A DNA stretch of 64,000 nucleotides from Brasilonema sp. CT11. Its GTDB lineage: Bacteria > Cyanobacteriota > Cyanobacteriia > Cyanobacteriales > Nostocaceae. The translations under genes were made by a program, and so were the position numbers. The notes under the pieces are model-generated. The model made no database searches and was not told where the DNA came from. It worked only from the letters and a program-made list of their open reading frames with translations. Numbering within the stretch: the first letter of the stretch is position 1; every line of letters begins with the position of its first letter. Shown here one piece after another: positions 8,090 through 17,125 of the stretch. The stretch covers positions 60,549 to 124,548 of the forward strand of contig NZ_JABXYX010000007.1 in the NCBI RefSeq assembly GCF_017982655.1, in the 5' to 3' direction.

Positions 8090-10342
8090 ATGCAGATTCA
8101 AAGTGCAACATTAGGCTATCCCCGTATTGGTAAAAATCGGGAAGTCAAGAAATCACTAGAAGCCTTTTGGAGTGGAAAGATAGCAGCAGAATCGCTGTTA
8201 AAAACAGTAAGAGAAGTTGAAGAAGCTAACTGGAAAACCCAGTTATATACAGGTATTGGTAAAATTGGAGTTGGAGATACCACACTTTATGACCATGTAC
8301 TTGACTGGGCATTTCGTTTTGGTTTAATTCCCGAACGCTTCCAACAGTTTTCCGGCTTAGAACGCTACTTTGTGATGGCACGAGGTCAAGAAGGCATTCC
8401 CGCTCTTGAAATGACAAAGTGGTTCGATACTAACTATCACTATCTTGTCCCTGAAATTGCCTCAAAAATCCTGTCAGCAGATTTCAGCGACTTTTTACAA
8501 ACAGTCCAGCGTGCCCAAAAGATATTAGGTAAAAGGGCAATCCCCATTATACTTGGTCCCTGTACACTCCTGCGCTTAAGCCGACTGGAATTAAATACTG
8601 AGGAGACGGTATCAAAGCTAATACCACTCTACATTAACCTACTCACAGAACTGAAAAATCTGGGAGTAGACGAAGTGCAAATGCACGAACCTGCCTTAGT
8701 TTTGGGTGATGCCAATTCCTGGAAAGAACACTTTCAAACAGTTTATAACTCACTTGAGTCTGTAGAATTACCCCTACACTTAGTTACTTACTTTGATGAC
8801 TTAGGGGAAACCTATCCTTGGGTAATAGAATTACCAGTCAGCGCAATTAGTTTGGACTTCACTCGCGGACGAAACTTAGAGTTAATCAAAACTTACGGTT
8901 TTCCTGAAGATAAGCGACTGGGATTAGGAATTATAGATGCCAGAAACATTTGGCAAATTCGTCTAGAGAAACTTATTCCTGTATTGCAAGAAATTGTAGA
9001 CAATTTACATGTAAAGTCTCTAGATATTCACCCATCAGCTTCTTTGCAGTTTGTTCCCTACGATGCTAAAGGAGAAAAACAACTGCCATCAGCATTCAGA
9101 AATGTTTTAAGTTTTGCAGAACAGAAACTTAAAGAAGTGGTGTTATTGGCTCGAACAATCACAGGAGAAAACACCAAAACAGAGCAAGAAATTATTGAGT
9201 CAAGCTGGAGTCAATTCGAGCAGTTTAGTCCAGTAAATCACTCAATTCAAGAAAGAAGAAAAACTCTGAAGATTGATGATTTTCAGCGCTCCTTATCCTA
9301 TGGATTGCGTCTTTATTCCCAAATTCCTCTTCCTCTGTTCCCGACAACCACAATTGGTTCCTTTCCCCAAACTTCTGAAGTACGCCAACTCCGAGTACGC
9401 TATAAACGGGGTGACTTGAGTCAAAAAGCATACCGAGACGAAATTGATGTTGAAATTGCCAAGAGTATTAAACTACAGGAGGAATTAGGGTTAGATGTTC
9501 TAGTTCATGGTGAATTTGAACGCACCGACATGGTGGAATTTTTTGGACAGCAGTTATCAGGCTTCGCTTTCACCGAAAATGGTTGGGTGCAAAGTTACGG
9601 TAGCCGTTATGTTCGTCCGCCAATTATTTACGGTGATGTGATTCGTACTGCGCCTATGACAGTGCGTGAGTTTAAAGTAGCTCAATCATTGACTGAAAAA
9701 CCTGTCAAAGGGATGTTGACAGGTCCTGTAACTATCTTAAATTGGTCTTACACCAGGACGGATATTTCTCGTCAAGAACAAGCTTTTCAAATTGCTTTGG
9801 CGTTGCGGGATGAGGTAGCGGATTTGGAAGCTGCTGGTGCAAAAGTCATTCAAGTAGATGAGCCAGCGCTACGTGAGGGTTTACCTCTAAAGCCTCAACA
9901 GTGGAGTGAATATCTTTCTTGGGCTGTAGATGCATTTCGGTTGGCGACAGCAGTAGCCCAACCCCAAACTCAAATTCATACCCACATGTGCTACTGCGAA
10001 TTTGGTGACATTATCAAGGATATTGAACGGTTAGATGCTGATGTTATTTCGATTGAAAATAGTCGCAGCAATAATCAAACTTTGCGAGAAATAACATCAG
10101 GTGGCTACTCACATCAAGTTGGTAATGGAGTTTATGACATCCATAGTCCCGTAGTTCCAACAACTGAACAGATTTTACAGCAATTGCGGACTGGAGTTGC
10201 TAATTTACCCGTAAAACAAATTTGGGTGAACCCAGATTGCGGTTTGAAAACTCGGCGTTGGGAAGAGGTGATTCCCTCAATGAAAAACATGGTAGAAGCC
10301 GCCAAAGTCTTGCGGGAGGAAGTTAACACAACTCCGAGATAG
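8090..10342 (+). CDS. metE: Cobalamin-independent methionine synthase (5-methyltetrahydropteroyltriglutamate-homocysteine methyltransferase)
   Basis: 750 aa, the full MetE length. It moves the methyl group from 5-methyl-tetrahydrofolate (polyglutamate) to homocysteine without B12, the last step of methionine synthesis in the cytosol. The N-terminal half starts LGYPRIGKNREVKK; the C-terminal catalytic half has LPLFPTTTIGSFPQT, the zinc ligands in HTHMCYCEFGDI (His and Cys), the Glu in VISIENSRSN, and the Cys in WVNPDCGLKTR. It is placed downstream of cobalamin riboswitch 1 and DUF1636, with an inverted-repeat element between, so repression when B12 is plentiful is likely. Many cyanobacteria rely on B12-dependent MetH, which makes metE worth noting. 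Confidence 0.98.
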   Translation: MQIQSATLGYPRIGKNREVKKSLEAFWSGKIAAESLLKTVREVEEANWKTQLYTGIGKIGVGDTTLYDHVLDWAFRFGLIPERFQQFSGLERYFVMARGQEGIPALEMTKWFDTNYHYLVPEIASKILSADFSDFLQTVQRAQKILGKRAIPIILGPCTLLRLSRLELNTEETVSKLIPLYINLLTELKNLGVDEVQMHEPALVLGDANSWKEHFQTVYNSLESVELPLHLVTYFDDLGETYPWVIELPVSAISLDFTRGRNLELIKTYGFPEDKRLGLGIIDARNIWQIRLEKLIPVLQEIVDNLHVKSLDIHPSASLQFVPYDAKGEKQLPSAFRNVLSFAEQKLKEVVLLARTITGENTKTEQEIIESSWSQFEQFSPVNHSIQERRKTLKIDDFQRSLSYGLRLYSQIPLPLFPTTTIGSFPQTSEVRQLRVRYKRGDLSQKAYRDEIDVEIAKSIKLQEELGLDVLVHGEFERTDMVEFFGQQLSGFAFTENGWVQSYGSRYVRPPIIYGDVIRTAPMTVREFKVAQSLTEKPVKGMLTGPVTILNWSYTRTDISRQEQAFQIALALRDEVADLEAAGAKVIQVDEPALREGLPLKPQQWSEYLSWAVDAFRLATAVAQPQTQIHTHMCYCEFGDIIKDIERLDADVISIENSRSNNQTLREITSGGYSHQVGNGVYDIHSPVVPTTEQILQQLRTGVANLPVKQIWVNPDCGLKTRRWEEVIPSMKNMVEAAKVLREEVNTTPR

Positions 10343-10391
10343 CAGTAATAGCCCGAGACTAAGGTCCAAGAGTGCTTTAAGACTTTTGCAA

Positions 10392-10424
10392 GAGGCTTAT
10401 TGTGGAACCTAACAATAAAGCCTC
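10392..10424 (+). terminator. Hairpin after metE
   Basis: GAGGCTTATTGT (10392-10403) pairs with ACAATAAAGCCTC (10412-10424) with one bulged A and an 8-nt loop. There is no strong T-run, so termination may be partial and the DUF4346 gene could still be co-transcribed. Confidence 0.5.
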
Positions 10425-10488
10425 ATTATCTACACTATTCTTTGCGTTCTCCGCGTTTGTGCGGTGCTTTTTGTTTTGGAGTTAAAAA

Positions 10489-10875
10489 ATGATGATCACA
10501 ACAGTAGAAACAATTACAGCAATTGACGACAAACTATCCAAGCGATTTTTAGAACTCGATCCAGCAGGTTACTTTATCATCTATTTAGATCGGGGAGCAG
10601 GCTTAATCTGCGCGAAACATTTTACCAATGAAATTAATCAGCAAGGATTAGCTGTCGATCCAGAAACTGGAAAACCCATCCCTGCAACTGTCAAAGTGGA
10701 AAGACAAGCAACTACCCTGTTTACAGGAAGAACTGCCAAAGAAATTTGTATTCAACTGTTTGAGGAAACTAAACCAAGTCCGGTGAGCCGATTGGATCAT
10801 GCGGCTTACTTGGGACGTGATTTTATGCGAGCAGAATTGGCATTGGTGACAGGACAAGACTATATACAAGATTAA
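10489..10875 (+). CDS. DUF4346 domain protein
   Basis: 128 aa, start ATG at 10489 (a second Met follows at once). The pattern DPAGYFIIYLDRGAGLICAK, then VDPETGKPIP, LFTGRTAKEICIQLFEE, and the end VSRLDHAAYLGRDFMRAELA matches the DUF4346 family. As I recall, that domain is found alone in cyanobacteria and fused to methyltransferase- or thymidylate-synthase-like proteins elsewhere; its reaction is unknown. Its place behind metE and the riboswitch suggests a role in one-carbon or corrinoid metabolism, but this is inference from context. Confidence 0.7.
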   Translation: MMITTVETITAIDDKLSKRFLELDPAGYFIIYLDRGAGLICAKHFTNEINQQGLAVDPETGKPIPATVKVERQATTLFTGRTAKEICIQLFEETKPSPVSRLDHAAYLGRDFMRAELALVTGQDYIQD

Positions 10876-11077
10876 ATAGGCTTGTGATGATTTAACGGTG
10901 CGGTTGATGGGTTGCCAGTAACCTTTACAACACACCAAGATCTTTCAACAGTCCGCTCCAAGCGAGTTGTTATGCCGCCGCAACCTTTTACTAGCTATTT
11001 ACTCCTGCAAATAGTGATGCCAGTACATATGCTAATACAGCAAGTACTGAGGCACCCATAATCTGCATACGTGGGTG

Positions 11078-11205
11078 ATATCATGTCCGGTGAAAGACTT
11101 ATCATTAAGACGGCTCTTAGCAGGGGGCACCCAAGCAGGGGGAAAGAGGATTTCCCGGTTTTTGCACATATTTGCTAATCACAACTAATTAGCCGGACAT
11201 GATAT
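11078..11205. repeat. 128-bp MITE-like element with 13-bp inverted ends
   Basis: ATATCATGTCCGG (11078-11090) is the exact reverse complement of CCGGACATGATAT (11193-11205). The inside is noncoding and differs from the 7925-8052 element, although the total length is the same. Confidence 0.65.
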
Positions 11206-11400
11206 GACTGATATGGCGTTAGCCATAGGGTAGCAATCTCCCCTAAAGCGCTACTACAACAGAACGCAACTTGGTATTATCTGTGAACTGCAAGACAAGA
11301 ATAACCCAGATCTGAATCCTCACAGACACCTTCTGCCCACAGCCTCAACCCACTTGCATCCGTTTCATTCCGTCCCTATATCTAAGTCATTACTTTTAAT

Positions 11401-11472
11401 TATTATTTACAAAAAAAATAATATTTGATTCTTTGTAGTAAGAAACCTAAAGTAAAACTAGGTTCTTTGATG
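11401..11472 (+). promoter_or_regulatory. Conserved upstream box A (before TauE/SafE gene)
   Basis: TATTATTTACAAAAAAAATA, then TATTTGAT and AGAAACCTAAAGTAAAACTA with GGTT closing an AACCTA-N9-TAGGTT dyad. It matches box B at 13151-13225 almost base for base over about 70 nt and resembles box C near 16904-16955. I infer a shared operator or promoter for the 11.4-18.3 kb island; the regulator is unknown. Confidence 0.6.
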
Positions 11473-11676
11473 TATGACACAATTTTTCATCAGAGCCAGA
11501 GGCTCTAATTATCGTTACTAGTTAAAACAGCAAACAAGATTGGTGGGCTACTACCTCTCAAAAACAAGTCATACTTTTTACGAAAACTTGTAATAACATT
11601 AACTATTTTTACTGGCAAAAGCTAGTAATTAAGAAAACTGTAATCTTTTTATACATCTATACTTTGGGAATTATTT

Positions 11677-12513
11677 GTGAACATCCTGGAATTTTCCCTG
11701 TTAATTTGTATTGGCTCATTCCTGGCTGGCTTTTTGGGCGCGCTGACTGGGTTAGGGGGTGGAGTTGTCATTGTTCCGTTATTAACTTCAGTTTTTGGAA
11801 TTGATATTAGATATGCGATTGGCGCTTCACTGGTGTCTGTGATCGCAACTTCCTGCGCGGCTGCATCTACGTATATAAAAAAAGGCTACACTAATCTGCG
11901 CTTGGGAATGTTTTTAGAAGTCGCGACCATAAGCGGAGCGTTAATTGGAGCTTTCATCGCTTCTTTTATTTCTGTCAAAGCGCTCACAGTTGTACTGGCT
12001 ATTGTTCTACTTTATTCAGCTTACCTATCAGGGCGACCAAAGTCTGAACATGATGATAATAGCTCACCTGATCCCCTAGCTATCAATCTCAAACTCAATA
12101 GCACTTACCCAACTTCTGAGGGAATCGTACCTTACCAAGTTAATTGCGTACCGATTGGGTTTGGCATCATGTTGGTAGCTGGAGTGCTTTCCGGATTGCT
12201 TGGCATTGGTTCCGGTGCATTCAAGGTTCTAGCAATGGATCAGGCGATGGGACTTCCGTTTAAAGTTTCCACAAGCACCAGTAATTTTATGATTGGTGTA
12301 ACAGCAGCAGCATCAGCAAGTTTGTACCTAGCATGGGGCTATATCGAACCAGGGGTAACAATGCCAGTCATGTTAGGCGTATTGCCTGGTGCTTTATTAG
12401 GGGCAAAAGTTTTAGTAGGGGCTAATACTCAAACTTTGAGAATAGTCTTTAGTTTAGTGCTGGTGGTCATGGCACTGAAAATGGTCTACAACAGTTTAGC
12501 TGGAGGGTTTTAA
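11677..12513 (+). CDS. TauE/SafE family membrane exporter
   Basis: 278 aa, GTG start at 11677. Two related halves carry the family motif: FLGALTGLGGGVVIVPLLT near residues 19-37 and VLSGLLGIGSGAFKVLAMD near residues 169-187, with about eight membrane spans and a soluble loop at residues 120-150. TauE/SafE proteins export small anions such as sulfite or sulfoacetate; the true substrate here is unknown. The stop is followed by one base and then the start of the DUF1634 gene, so the two are co-transcribed. Box A lies upstream. Confidence 0.9.
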   Translation: MNILEFSLLICIGSFLAGFLGALTGLGGGVVIVPLLTSVFGIDIRYAIGASLVSVIATSCAAASTYIKKGYTNLRLGMFLEVATISGALIGAFIASFISVKALTVVLAIVLLYSAYLSGRPKSEHDDNSSPDPLAINLKLNSTYPTSEGIVPYQVNCVPIGFGIMLVAGVLSGLLGIGSGAFKVLAMDQAMGLPFKVSTSTSNFMIGVTAAASASLYLAWGYIEPGVTMPVMLGVLPGALLGAKVLVGANTQTLRIVFSLVLVVMALKMVYNSLAGGF

Positions 12514-12514
12514 G

Positions 12515-12973
12515 ATGCATCTATCCAATTTTCATCATTCTGGCAGTGGTAAAAATGGTGAACCAAACATTTCTAAATCTATATGCGAGAATGACTGTAG
12601 AAAAACATCTAGAGAGCACCAATTTGAGCTATTAATTGGCAATCTATTAAAATATGGTATCCTGATTTCTTGCTCTACAGTATTAATAGGTGGAATTTTG
12701 TACTTGATTCGCTACGGTGCAGAACCTGTTAATTACCAATTTTTTCAAGGACAACCATCTGTTTTAGATGCTCCCAAGCTTGTAGTTACAGGCATCTTGT
12801 CAGGTAGTCACAACAGCATCATTATATTTGGGCTTCTACAATTAATTGCTATTCCCGTCATTCGTGTTGCACTTTCGGTATTTGCTTTTGTATGGCAGAG
12901 AGACTTTACGTATACGGTGATGACGCTGCTGGCGCTTTCTGGTCTAGTCTATAGCTTTGTAGCAGCGTATTAA
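12515..12973 (+). CDS. DUF1634 small membrane protein
   Basis: 152 aa. A polar N-terminal stretch of about 45 residues with two Cys and two His is followed by three membrane helices (YGILISCSTVLIGGILYLI, SIIIFGLLQLIAIPVIRVAL, FTYTVMTLLALSGLVYSF). The layout and the motif RVALSVFAFVWQRDFTYT match DUF1634. Members commonly follow a TauE/SafE gene, as here with a 1-bp gap, so it is likely a partner subunit or accessory of that transporter. No catalytic residues are apparent. Confidence 0.85.
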   Translation: MHLSNFHHSGSGKNGEPNISKSICENDCRKTSREHQFELLIGNLLKYGILISCSTVLIGGILYLIRYGAEPVNYQFFQGQPSVLDAPKLVVTGILSGSHNSIIIFGLLQLIAIPVIRVALSVFAFVWQRDFTYTVMTLLALSGLVYSFVAAY

Positions 12974-13150
12974 TCAATTATTTCCCATTCTTAATCAGAG
13001 TTCAAAATAACATATAGGACTAGTATTTGATTTTTGAAAAAGCAAATGAGCTAAGAGCTTACCGTATAAAGGTTTAGTTCTCAGTATACGTAGCAAGAAT
13101 TAAGTACGATTCCTATATTTGAGTGAGTTTTACAAATTTCTATTACTTCT

Positions 13151-13225
13151 GATTATTGTTTCCAAAAAAAATTACGTTTGATAATCTCAGTGAGAAGACC
13201 TAAAGTAAAACTAAGGTTTCCAATG
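13151..13225 (+). promoter_or_regulatory. Conserved upstream box B (before secreted 205-aa protein)
   Basis: GATTATTGTTTCCAAAAAAA, then ACGTTTGAT and ACCTAAAGTAAAACTAAGGT. It aligns to box A at 11401-11472 with only a few changes and short indels. The remainder of 12974-13348 is AT-rich and holds no gene that I can see. Confidence 0.6.
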
Positions 13226-13348
13226 AACTCAGACATAAACAACAGCAGACGAAAAATTCTCCCGTTAACACAACCTCATCTAAACCCCAGTTATTAAGTC
13301 TGTGTGAAAGTTTGCCGAAAAATCTCTAGTTTTTAAAGGATAAACATC

Positions 13349-13966
13349 ATGAAACTTGTGAAAATTGCGTTTGCGATCGCAATTGTGTTTGTTAATTTAC
13401 TTATTGCCCAACCTTCCTGGGCAGATAGCCCCAAATTTAGTAAGAACCCTGATTACATTGAAGCCACAAAAACCATTAAAGAATTAAAGAAAAGCGCTGA
13501 AAGTACAATTCCCGCAGATGTGCAACGTCAAATTGATGAATTAGAGTTCCAAAAAGCAGCGATAGAATCAGGGATAGCTTGGGGACAATGCCGCAACGAG
13601 ACTGGGGCTAATCTAGCAATTTATGGTAATGCTGGCGAAGAGTCGGAAGAATCTGAGAACAGCAATCAACTTTACTTTTTAGCAAACGGGCAAACCACAC
13701 CAGATCATTGGGATTGTCAGGGTGTTTATCTACCTAGTGACGTGCAAGTTGCTTCCTTGGATAAAACTGGTGCTGTTGCAGTCAGAATTATGGATGGTAC
13801 ACAGCTTTTAGTCAAGAAAAATCCAGATACTTCTGAATTGGAATTAAATCTCCCCAATGCCAAAATTGTTAAGCCTGGTGATCAGGATTGGTTTATCCCG
13901 AATGTATCGCAAGCTTTTGTTGATTCTCGTATTCCCAACACATTGACTGGCTCAGATAATGGCTAA
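13349..13966 (+). CDS. Secreted or periplasmic protein of unknown function (SK-x-PDY type)
   Basis: 205 aa, AAAGGA ribosome site before ATG 13349. The N-terminal signal peptide is FAIAIVFVNLLIAQPSWADS with likely cleavage after SWA. The mature start SPKFSKNPDY matches that of the 97-aa secreted protein at 17977-18270 (APHLSKHPDY). A short charged coiled-coil region (residues 40-75) is followed by a part with two Cys (QCRN and HWDCQG) that could form a disulfide. I do not recognise a family. It sits between DUF1634 and terC in the ion-transport island and has its own box B upstream. Confidence 0.8.
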   Translation: MKLVKIAFAIAIVFVNLLIAQPSWADSPKFSKNPDYIEATKTIKELKKSAESTIPADVQRQIDELEFQKAAIESGIAWGQCRNETGANLAIYGNAGEESEESENSNQLYFLANGQTTPDHWDCQGVYLPSDVQVASLDKTGAVAVRIMDGTQLLVKKNPDTSELELNLPNAKIVKPGDQDWFIPNVSQAFVDSRIPNTLTGSDNG

Positions 13967-14150
13967 ATTCGAGATTGTAACAACGTTAGGCAGATGAAAT
14001 TGAGTTAATTTTATCTGGCAATTAAATAGGACTGGAACTGATACAAATTTCGATTTTAGATATTGAAATCCTTAATTCTAGTCCTGTTTTCATCAGAATA
14101 TATTCTAATAACTCAATGTTTAAGCGTGGCAATTACTTGGAGAAATCAGG

Positions 14151-14918
14151 ATGTTAGAACAGTTGACTGGACACTTGGGTGCAGATTTATCCATCAAAAC
14201 ATTTGGGCTTTTACTGGTACTAGTTGCCTTAGAAACAGTTCTATCTGCAGACAACGCAGTTGCCTTAGCAGCATTAGTTCAAGATATAGAATATCCACAA
14301 AAACAACGTCAGGCTTTAAATTGGGGATTAGTTATTGCCTTTATTTTGCGGATTTCTTTACTTTTTACTGCAACGTGGGTGATTCAGTTTTGGCAGTTTG
14401 AATTAGGAGGCGCACTCTATCTAGTGTGGTTATCAAGCAAGCATTTTTGGCAATATTTTGAACCCAATGCAGCATTAGAAGAAGAACAAATAAATAACTC
14501 TCCAAAACATGCAAATTGTACATTTGGACAAGTTATTCTTTTGATTGGTGTTACGGATTTAGCTTTTTCTCTAGATAGCGTCACAGCCGCAGTCGCAGTT
14601 TCTAGTCAAACATGGTTAGTTTTGACTGGTTGTATGATTGGTATCATTACTCTACGCTTTATGGCTGGTTTGTTTGTACGCTGGCTTTCTGAGTTTACTT
14701 ATTTACTAGATGCTGCTTATTTAACAGTGTTTGGTGTAGGGGTGAGATTGATGTTTAAAGCATTAATTCCAGGTCATGTACCGCCACAATGGATGATGCT
14801 AACGCTGATTGTAGTTCTATTTACCTGGGGATTATCAAAGCGAGTCACACCAGAAGTTCAAGAAGTTTTTACTCAAGAAGTATTGACTATTGATAGCTCT
14901 GAAAATAACAGGAAATAA
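14151..14918 (+). CDS. TerC family integral membrane protein
   Basis: 255 aa, seven or so membrane helices. The two TerC signature segments with buried acidic residues are clear: ALETVLSADNAVALAAL (residues 26-42) and GVTDLAFSLDSVTAAVAVS (about 132-150). Some TerC proteins export manganese; others support metallation of secreted proteins or tellurite resistance. Ribosome site GGAGAA upstream of the ATG. It is followed after 53 nt by an SPFH protein and then by CadD-like transporters, which supports a role in divalent cation handling. The ion cannot be read from sequence. Confidence 0.93.
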   Translation: MLEQLTGHLGADLSIKTFGLLLVLVALETVLSADNAVALAALVQDIEYPQKQRQALNWGLVIAFILRISLLFTATWVIQFWQFELGGALYLVWLSSKHFWQYFEPNAALEEEQINNSPKHANCTFGQVILLIGVTDLAFSLDSVTAAVAVSSQTWLVLTGCMIGIITLRFMAGLFVRWLSEFTYLLDAAYLTVFGVGVRLMFKALIPGHVPPQWMMLTLIVVLFTWGLSKRVTPEVQEVFTQEVLTIDSSENNRK

Positions 14919-14971
14919 CTGAATTTTTGATATTTTTTTTGAGAAATATCTGTTTATAAGAACACAAGTTT

Positions 14972-15958
14972 ATGAATATAGAACCTGTAACCACGATTAA
15001 CAACTCAAATTCTGTTTTAAAAACTGAAGTCACTCATCCAGAGTCAGCAAAGTCTATCAACAGTTCAAATTCTAGCCAAAAATCTAATAAAGATATTCAA
15101 GCAATTGTCAGAATAGTTTTGTTACTGTGTGCTTTGACTATCATCTGTAGCTTTTTCGTAATTGTCAATCCTGGACAGCGAGGAGTTTTAATGAAATTTG
15201 GCGAAGTACAACCAGAAATTCTCAGCGAAGGAATTCATCCAGTAATCCCGATTGTTAATACTGTGGAAAAGCTAAGTGTGAGAGTGCAAAGTCAAGAAAT
15301 TTCAACTGAAGCTTTATCTAAAGACTTACAAAATGTTTATACAGATGTGGCTTTAAATTGGCACATTGTTCCTGAAAAAGTGAATAGAATTTTTCAACGT
15401 GTTGGTAATCAAGAAGCCATTGTTCACCGCATTATTAATCCATCTGTGAAAGAAGTTTTGAAGGCAGTGATGGCAAGGTATACAGCAGAAAAAATTATCA
15501 CTGCACGTACAGATGTAAAAGCTAGAGTTGATCAAGATTTAACGTCTCGACTAGGAACTTACGACATAGAAATAGATGACATTTCTTTAGTAAATATTCA
15601 TTTCACAGAACAGTTTAACAAAGCAGTGGAAACCAAGCAAATTGCTGAACAAGAAGCTAAACGTGCAGGATTTATGGCTATCAAGGCAGAAAATCAAGCC
15701 AAAGCAAGAGTCAATTTAGCTCAAGGAGAAGCCAAAGCACACCAATTAATTATGGAATCGTTGACACCAGCTATCCTACAAAGACAGGCGATCGCCAAAT
15801 GGGATGGTAGAATGCCTTGGATCTCCGCAGGTGGTGGCGACAATACCAGACTGTTTCAATTAGAGTTAGATGAGATTGTCAAAGCGGCTCAGAAAAACCC
15901 CCAGCAAGAAAGAGTCGAGTCTCGCTCTGAGTTAACTACTGCACTTTTGAAAAAGTGA
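14972..15958 (+). CDS. SPFH/prohibitin family membrane protein
   Basis: 328 aa. A polar Ser/Asn-rich leader of about 45 residues is followed by one membrane span (IVRIVLLLCALTIICSFFVI) and the prohibitin domain (VNPGQRGVLMKFGEVQPEIL, then SEGIHPVIPIVNTVEKLSVR). A coiled-coil C-terminal part (KQIAEQEAKRAGFMAIKAEN) follows. Such proteins form large membrane-bound rings that organise proteases or lipid domains. It lies between terC and the first cadD-like gene and may scaffold those transporters; this is inference from gene order. Confidence 0.9.
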   Translation: MNIEPVTTINNSNSVLKTEVTHPESAKSINSSNSSQKSNKDIQAIVRIVLLLCALTIICSFFVIVNPGQRGVLMKFGEVQPEILSEGIHPVIPIVNTVEKLSVRVQSQEISTEALSKDLQNVYTDVALNWHIVPEKVNRIFQRVGNQEAIVHRIINPSVKEVLKAVMARYTAEKIITARTDVKARVDQDLTSRLGTYDIEIDDISLVNIHFTEQFNKAVETKQIAEQEAKRAGFMAIKAENQAKARVNLAQGEAKAHQLIMESLTPAILQRQAIAKWDGRMPWISAGGGDNTRLFQLELDEIVKAAQKNPQQERVESRSELTTALLKK

Positions 15959-16012
15959 GTTTACTTCATTAAATGAGCAGCTATATTCTCAATCCAAAAT
16001 CTAAAATTCAAA

Positions 16013-16714
16013 ATGGACGACTTCATCGGTGCTATTTCAACTGGATTTGCTGCCTTTGCTGCCACCAATCTAGATGATATTGTGGTTCTGCTACTGTTTT
16101 TCTCACAGGTGAGTGCAACTTTCCGCCATCAACACATTGTTATAGGACAGTATCTCGGTTTTACAGCACTCGTGCTTGCTAGTTTACCTAGTTTCTTTGG
16201 TGGTAGGCTTTTCCCAGAGGCTTGGATTGGACTTTTAGGTACGGTTCCCATCGCCATTGGTATTAATCGCTTACTGAATCCAGCGAGTGATGAGGATGAA
16301 ACCCCACCACAACCGGAACAGTCTGCAAATTCTTGGCTAGCTAGCCTGTTTTCACCTCAAGCTTACGGAGTTGCAGCTGTAACCATCGCTAATGGCGGTG
16401 ATAATCTCAGTATTTACGTGCCATTATTTGCAAGCTGTACATGGGAAGATTTGGGAGTGATTTTGGCAGTTTTCTTTTCATTAGTTGCAGTTTTGTGTTA
16501 TGCAGCTTATCGTTTTACCCAAGTTCCCACGCTTGCTAAACTTTTCACCCGCTACGGCAATTATTTTGTTCCTTTTATCCTCATAGGATTGGGTATCTAC
16601 ATTTTGATGGATAGCCACACTTTGGAAAGTCGAGGTTTAACTGTACTCACCGTCGGGCTGATTGGTTTATGTTTAATCGCAGAGTCTAGAGATGCTTTTG
16701 GTGATTCAGCATAA
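16013..16714 (+). CDS. CadD-like cation transporter, copy 1
   Basis: 233 aa, about six membrane helices in two parts joined by an acidic loop (residues 92-107). Family motifs are AATNLDDIVVLLLFF (residues 17-31), IGQYLGFTALVLASLP, and VTIANGGDNLSIYVPLFA. CadD proteins are linked to cadmium resistance, probably by moving divalent cations. The acidic residues (LDD and GGDN) are intact, unlike copy 2 at 17126-17800. It starts 54 nt after the SPFH gene and is probably in the same operon as terC. Confidence 0.9.
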   Translation: MDDFIGAISTGFAAFAATNLDDIVVLLLFFSQVSATFRHQHIVIGQYLGFTALVLASLPSFFGGRLFPEAWIGLLGTVPIAIGINRLLNPASDEDETPPQPEQSANSWLASLFSPQAYGVAAVTIANGGDNLSIYVPLFASCTWEDLGVILAVFFSLVAVLCYAAYRFTQVPTLAKLFTRYGNYFVPFILIGLGIYILMDSHTLESRGLTVLTVGLIGLCLIAESRDAFGDSA

Positions 16715-16778
16715 GCTGTGCTGATGGTATTGTCTTTAATGCGTGAATTTTGAATGAGCGAATTTTGAATTTGTTAGC

Positions 16779-16830
16779 GCAGCGTGCCGCAGGCAGCGTT
16801 TGCGCAGCGCCCCCTCCGGGGCTAGCGAGT
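16779..16830. repeat. Dispersed GC-rich repeat
   Basis: Contains AGCGCAGCGTGCCGCAGGCA and GCGCAGCGCCCCCTCCGGGG. Similar low-complexity, GC-rich repeats with GTGCCGCAGGCATAGG or TTAGCGCAGCG cores occur at 26420-26540, 38030-38055, 45915-45960 and 52720-52780 in this window. Confidence 0.6.
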
Positions 16831-16903
16831 GACTTCTGACTCAGGAATTGCTGCTGTATGTGCTTTTCTTGACCATTATTGAGTACTTATTTCATAAATT
16901 CTA

Positions 16904-16955
16904 TTTATTATTTTAAAAAAAAAGAATATTTGCTCTTATCTAGGTGAAACCATAA
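16904..16955 (+). promoter_or_regulatory. Possible upstream box C (before CadD copy 2)
   Basis: TTATTATTTTAAAAAAAAAG, then AATATTTG and GGTGAAACCAT. It follows the order of boxes A and B but the dyad half is weak. If real it would put the second CadD gene under the same control. Confidence 0.35.
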
Positions 16956-17125
16956 TATTGAGAACAAGCTAAGTTGTTAATAAAAAAATATTAAATTTTA
17001 TTAATGGCGATCGCATCGCAAGAAAAGCAATTCAATTATCTCCTAAATTGCTCTCACTTCTAGAGGCAAAGTAAGGAAGAATCGCAATCATTAAACCAGT
17101 CTTGAATCATTTGTGAGCAAAAACT

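Larger units (their letters stand above)
10876..11676. other. 801-bp intergenic region with an inverted-repeat element and an upstream box
   Basis: No convincing gene. It holds a 13-bp inverted-repeat element (11078-11205), a GGCGTTAGCCATAGGG-type dispersed repeat near 11215-11230, and the conserved box at 11401-11472 upstream of the TauE gene. Confidence 0.7.
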
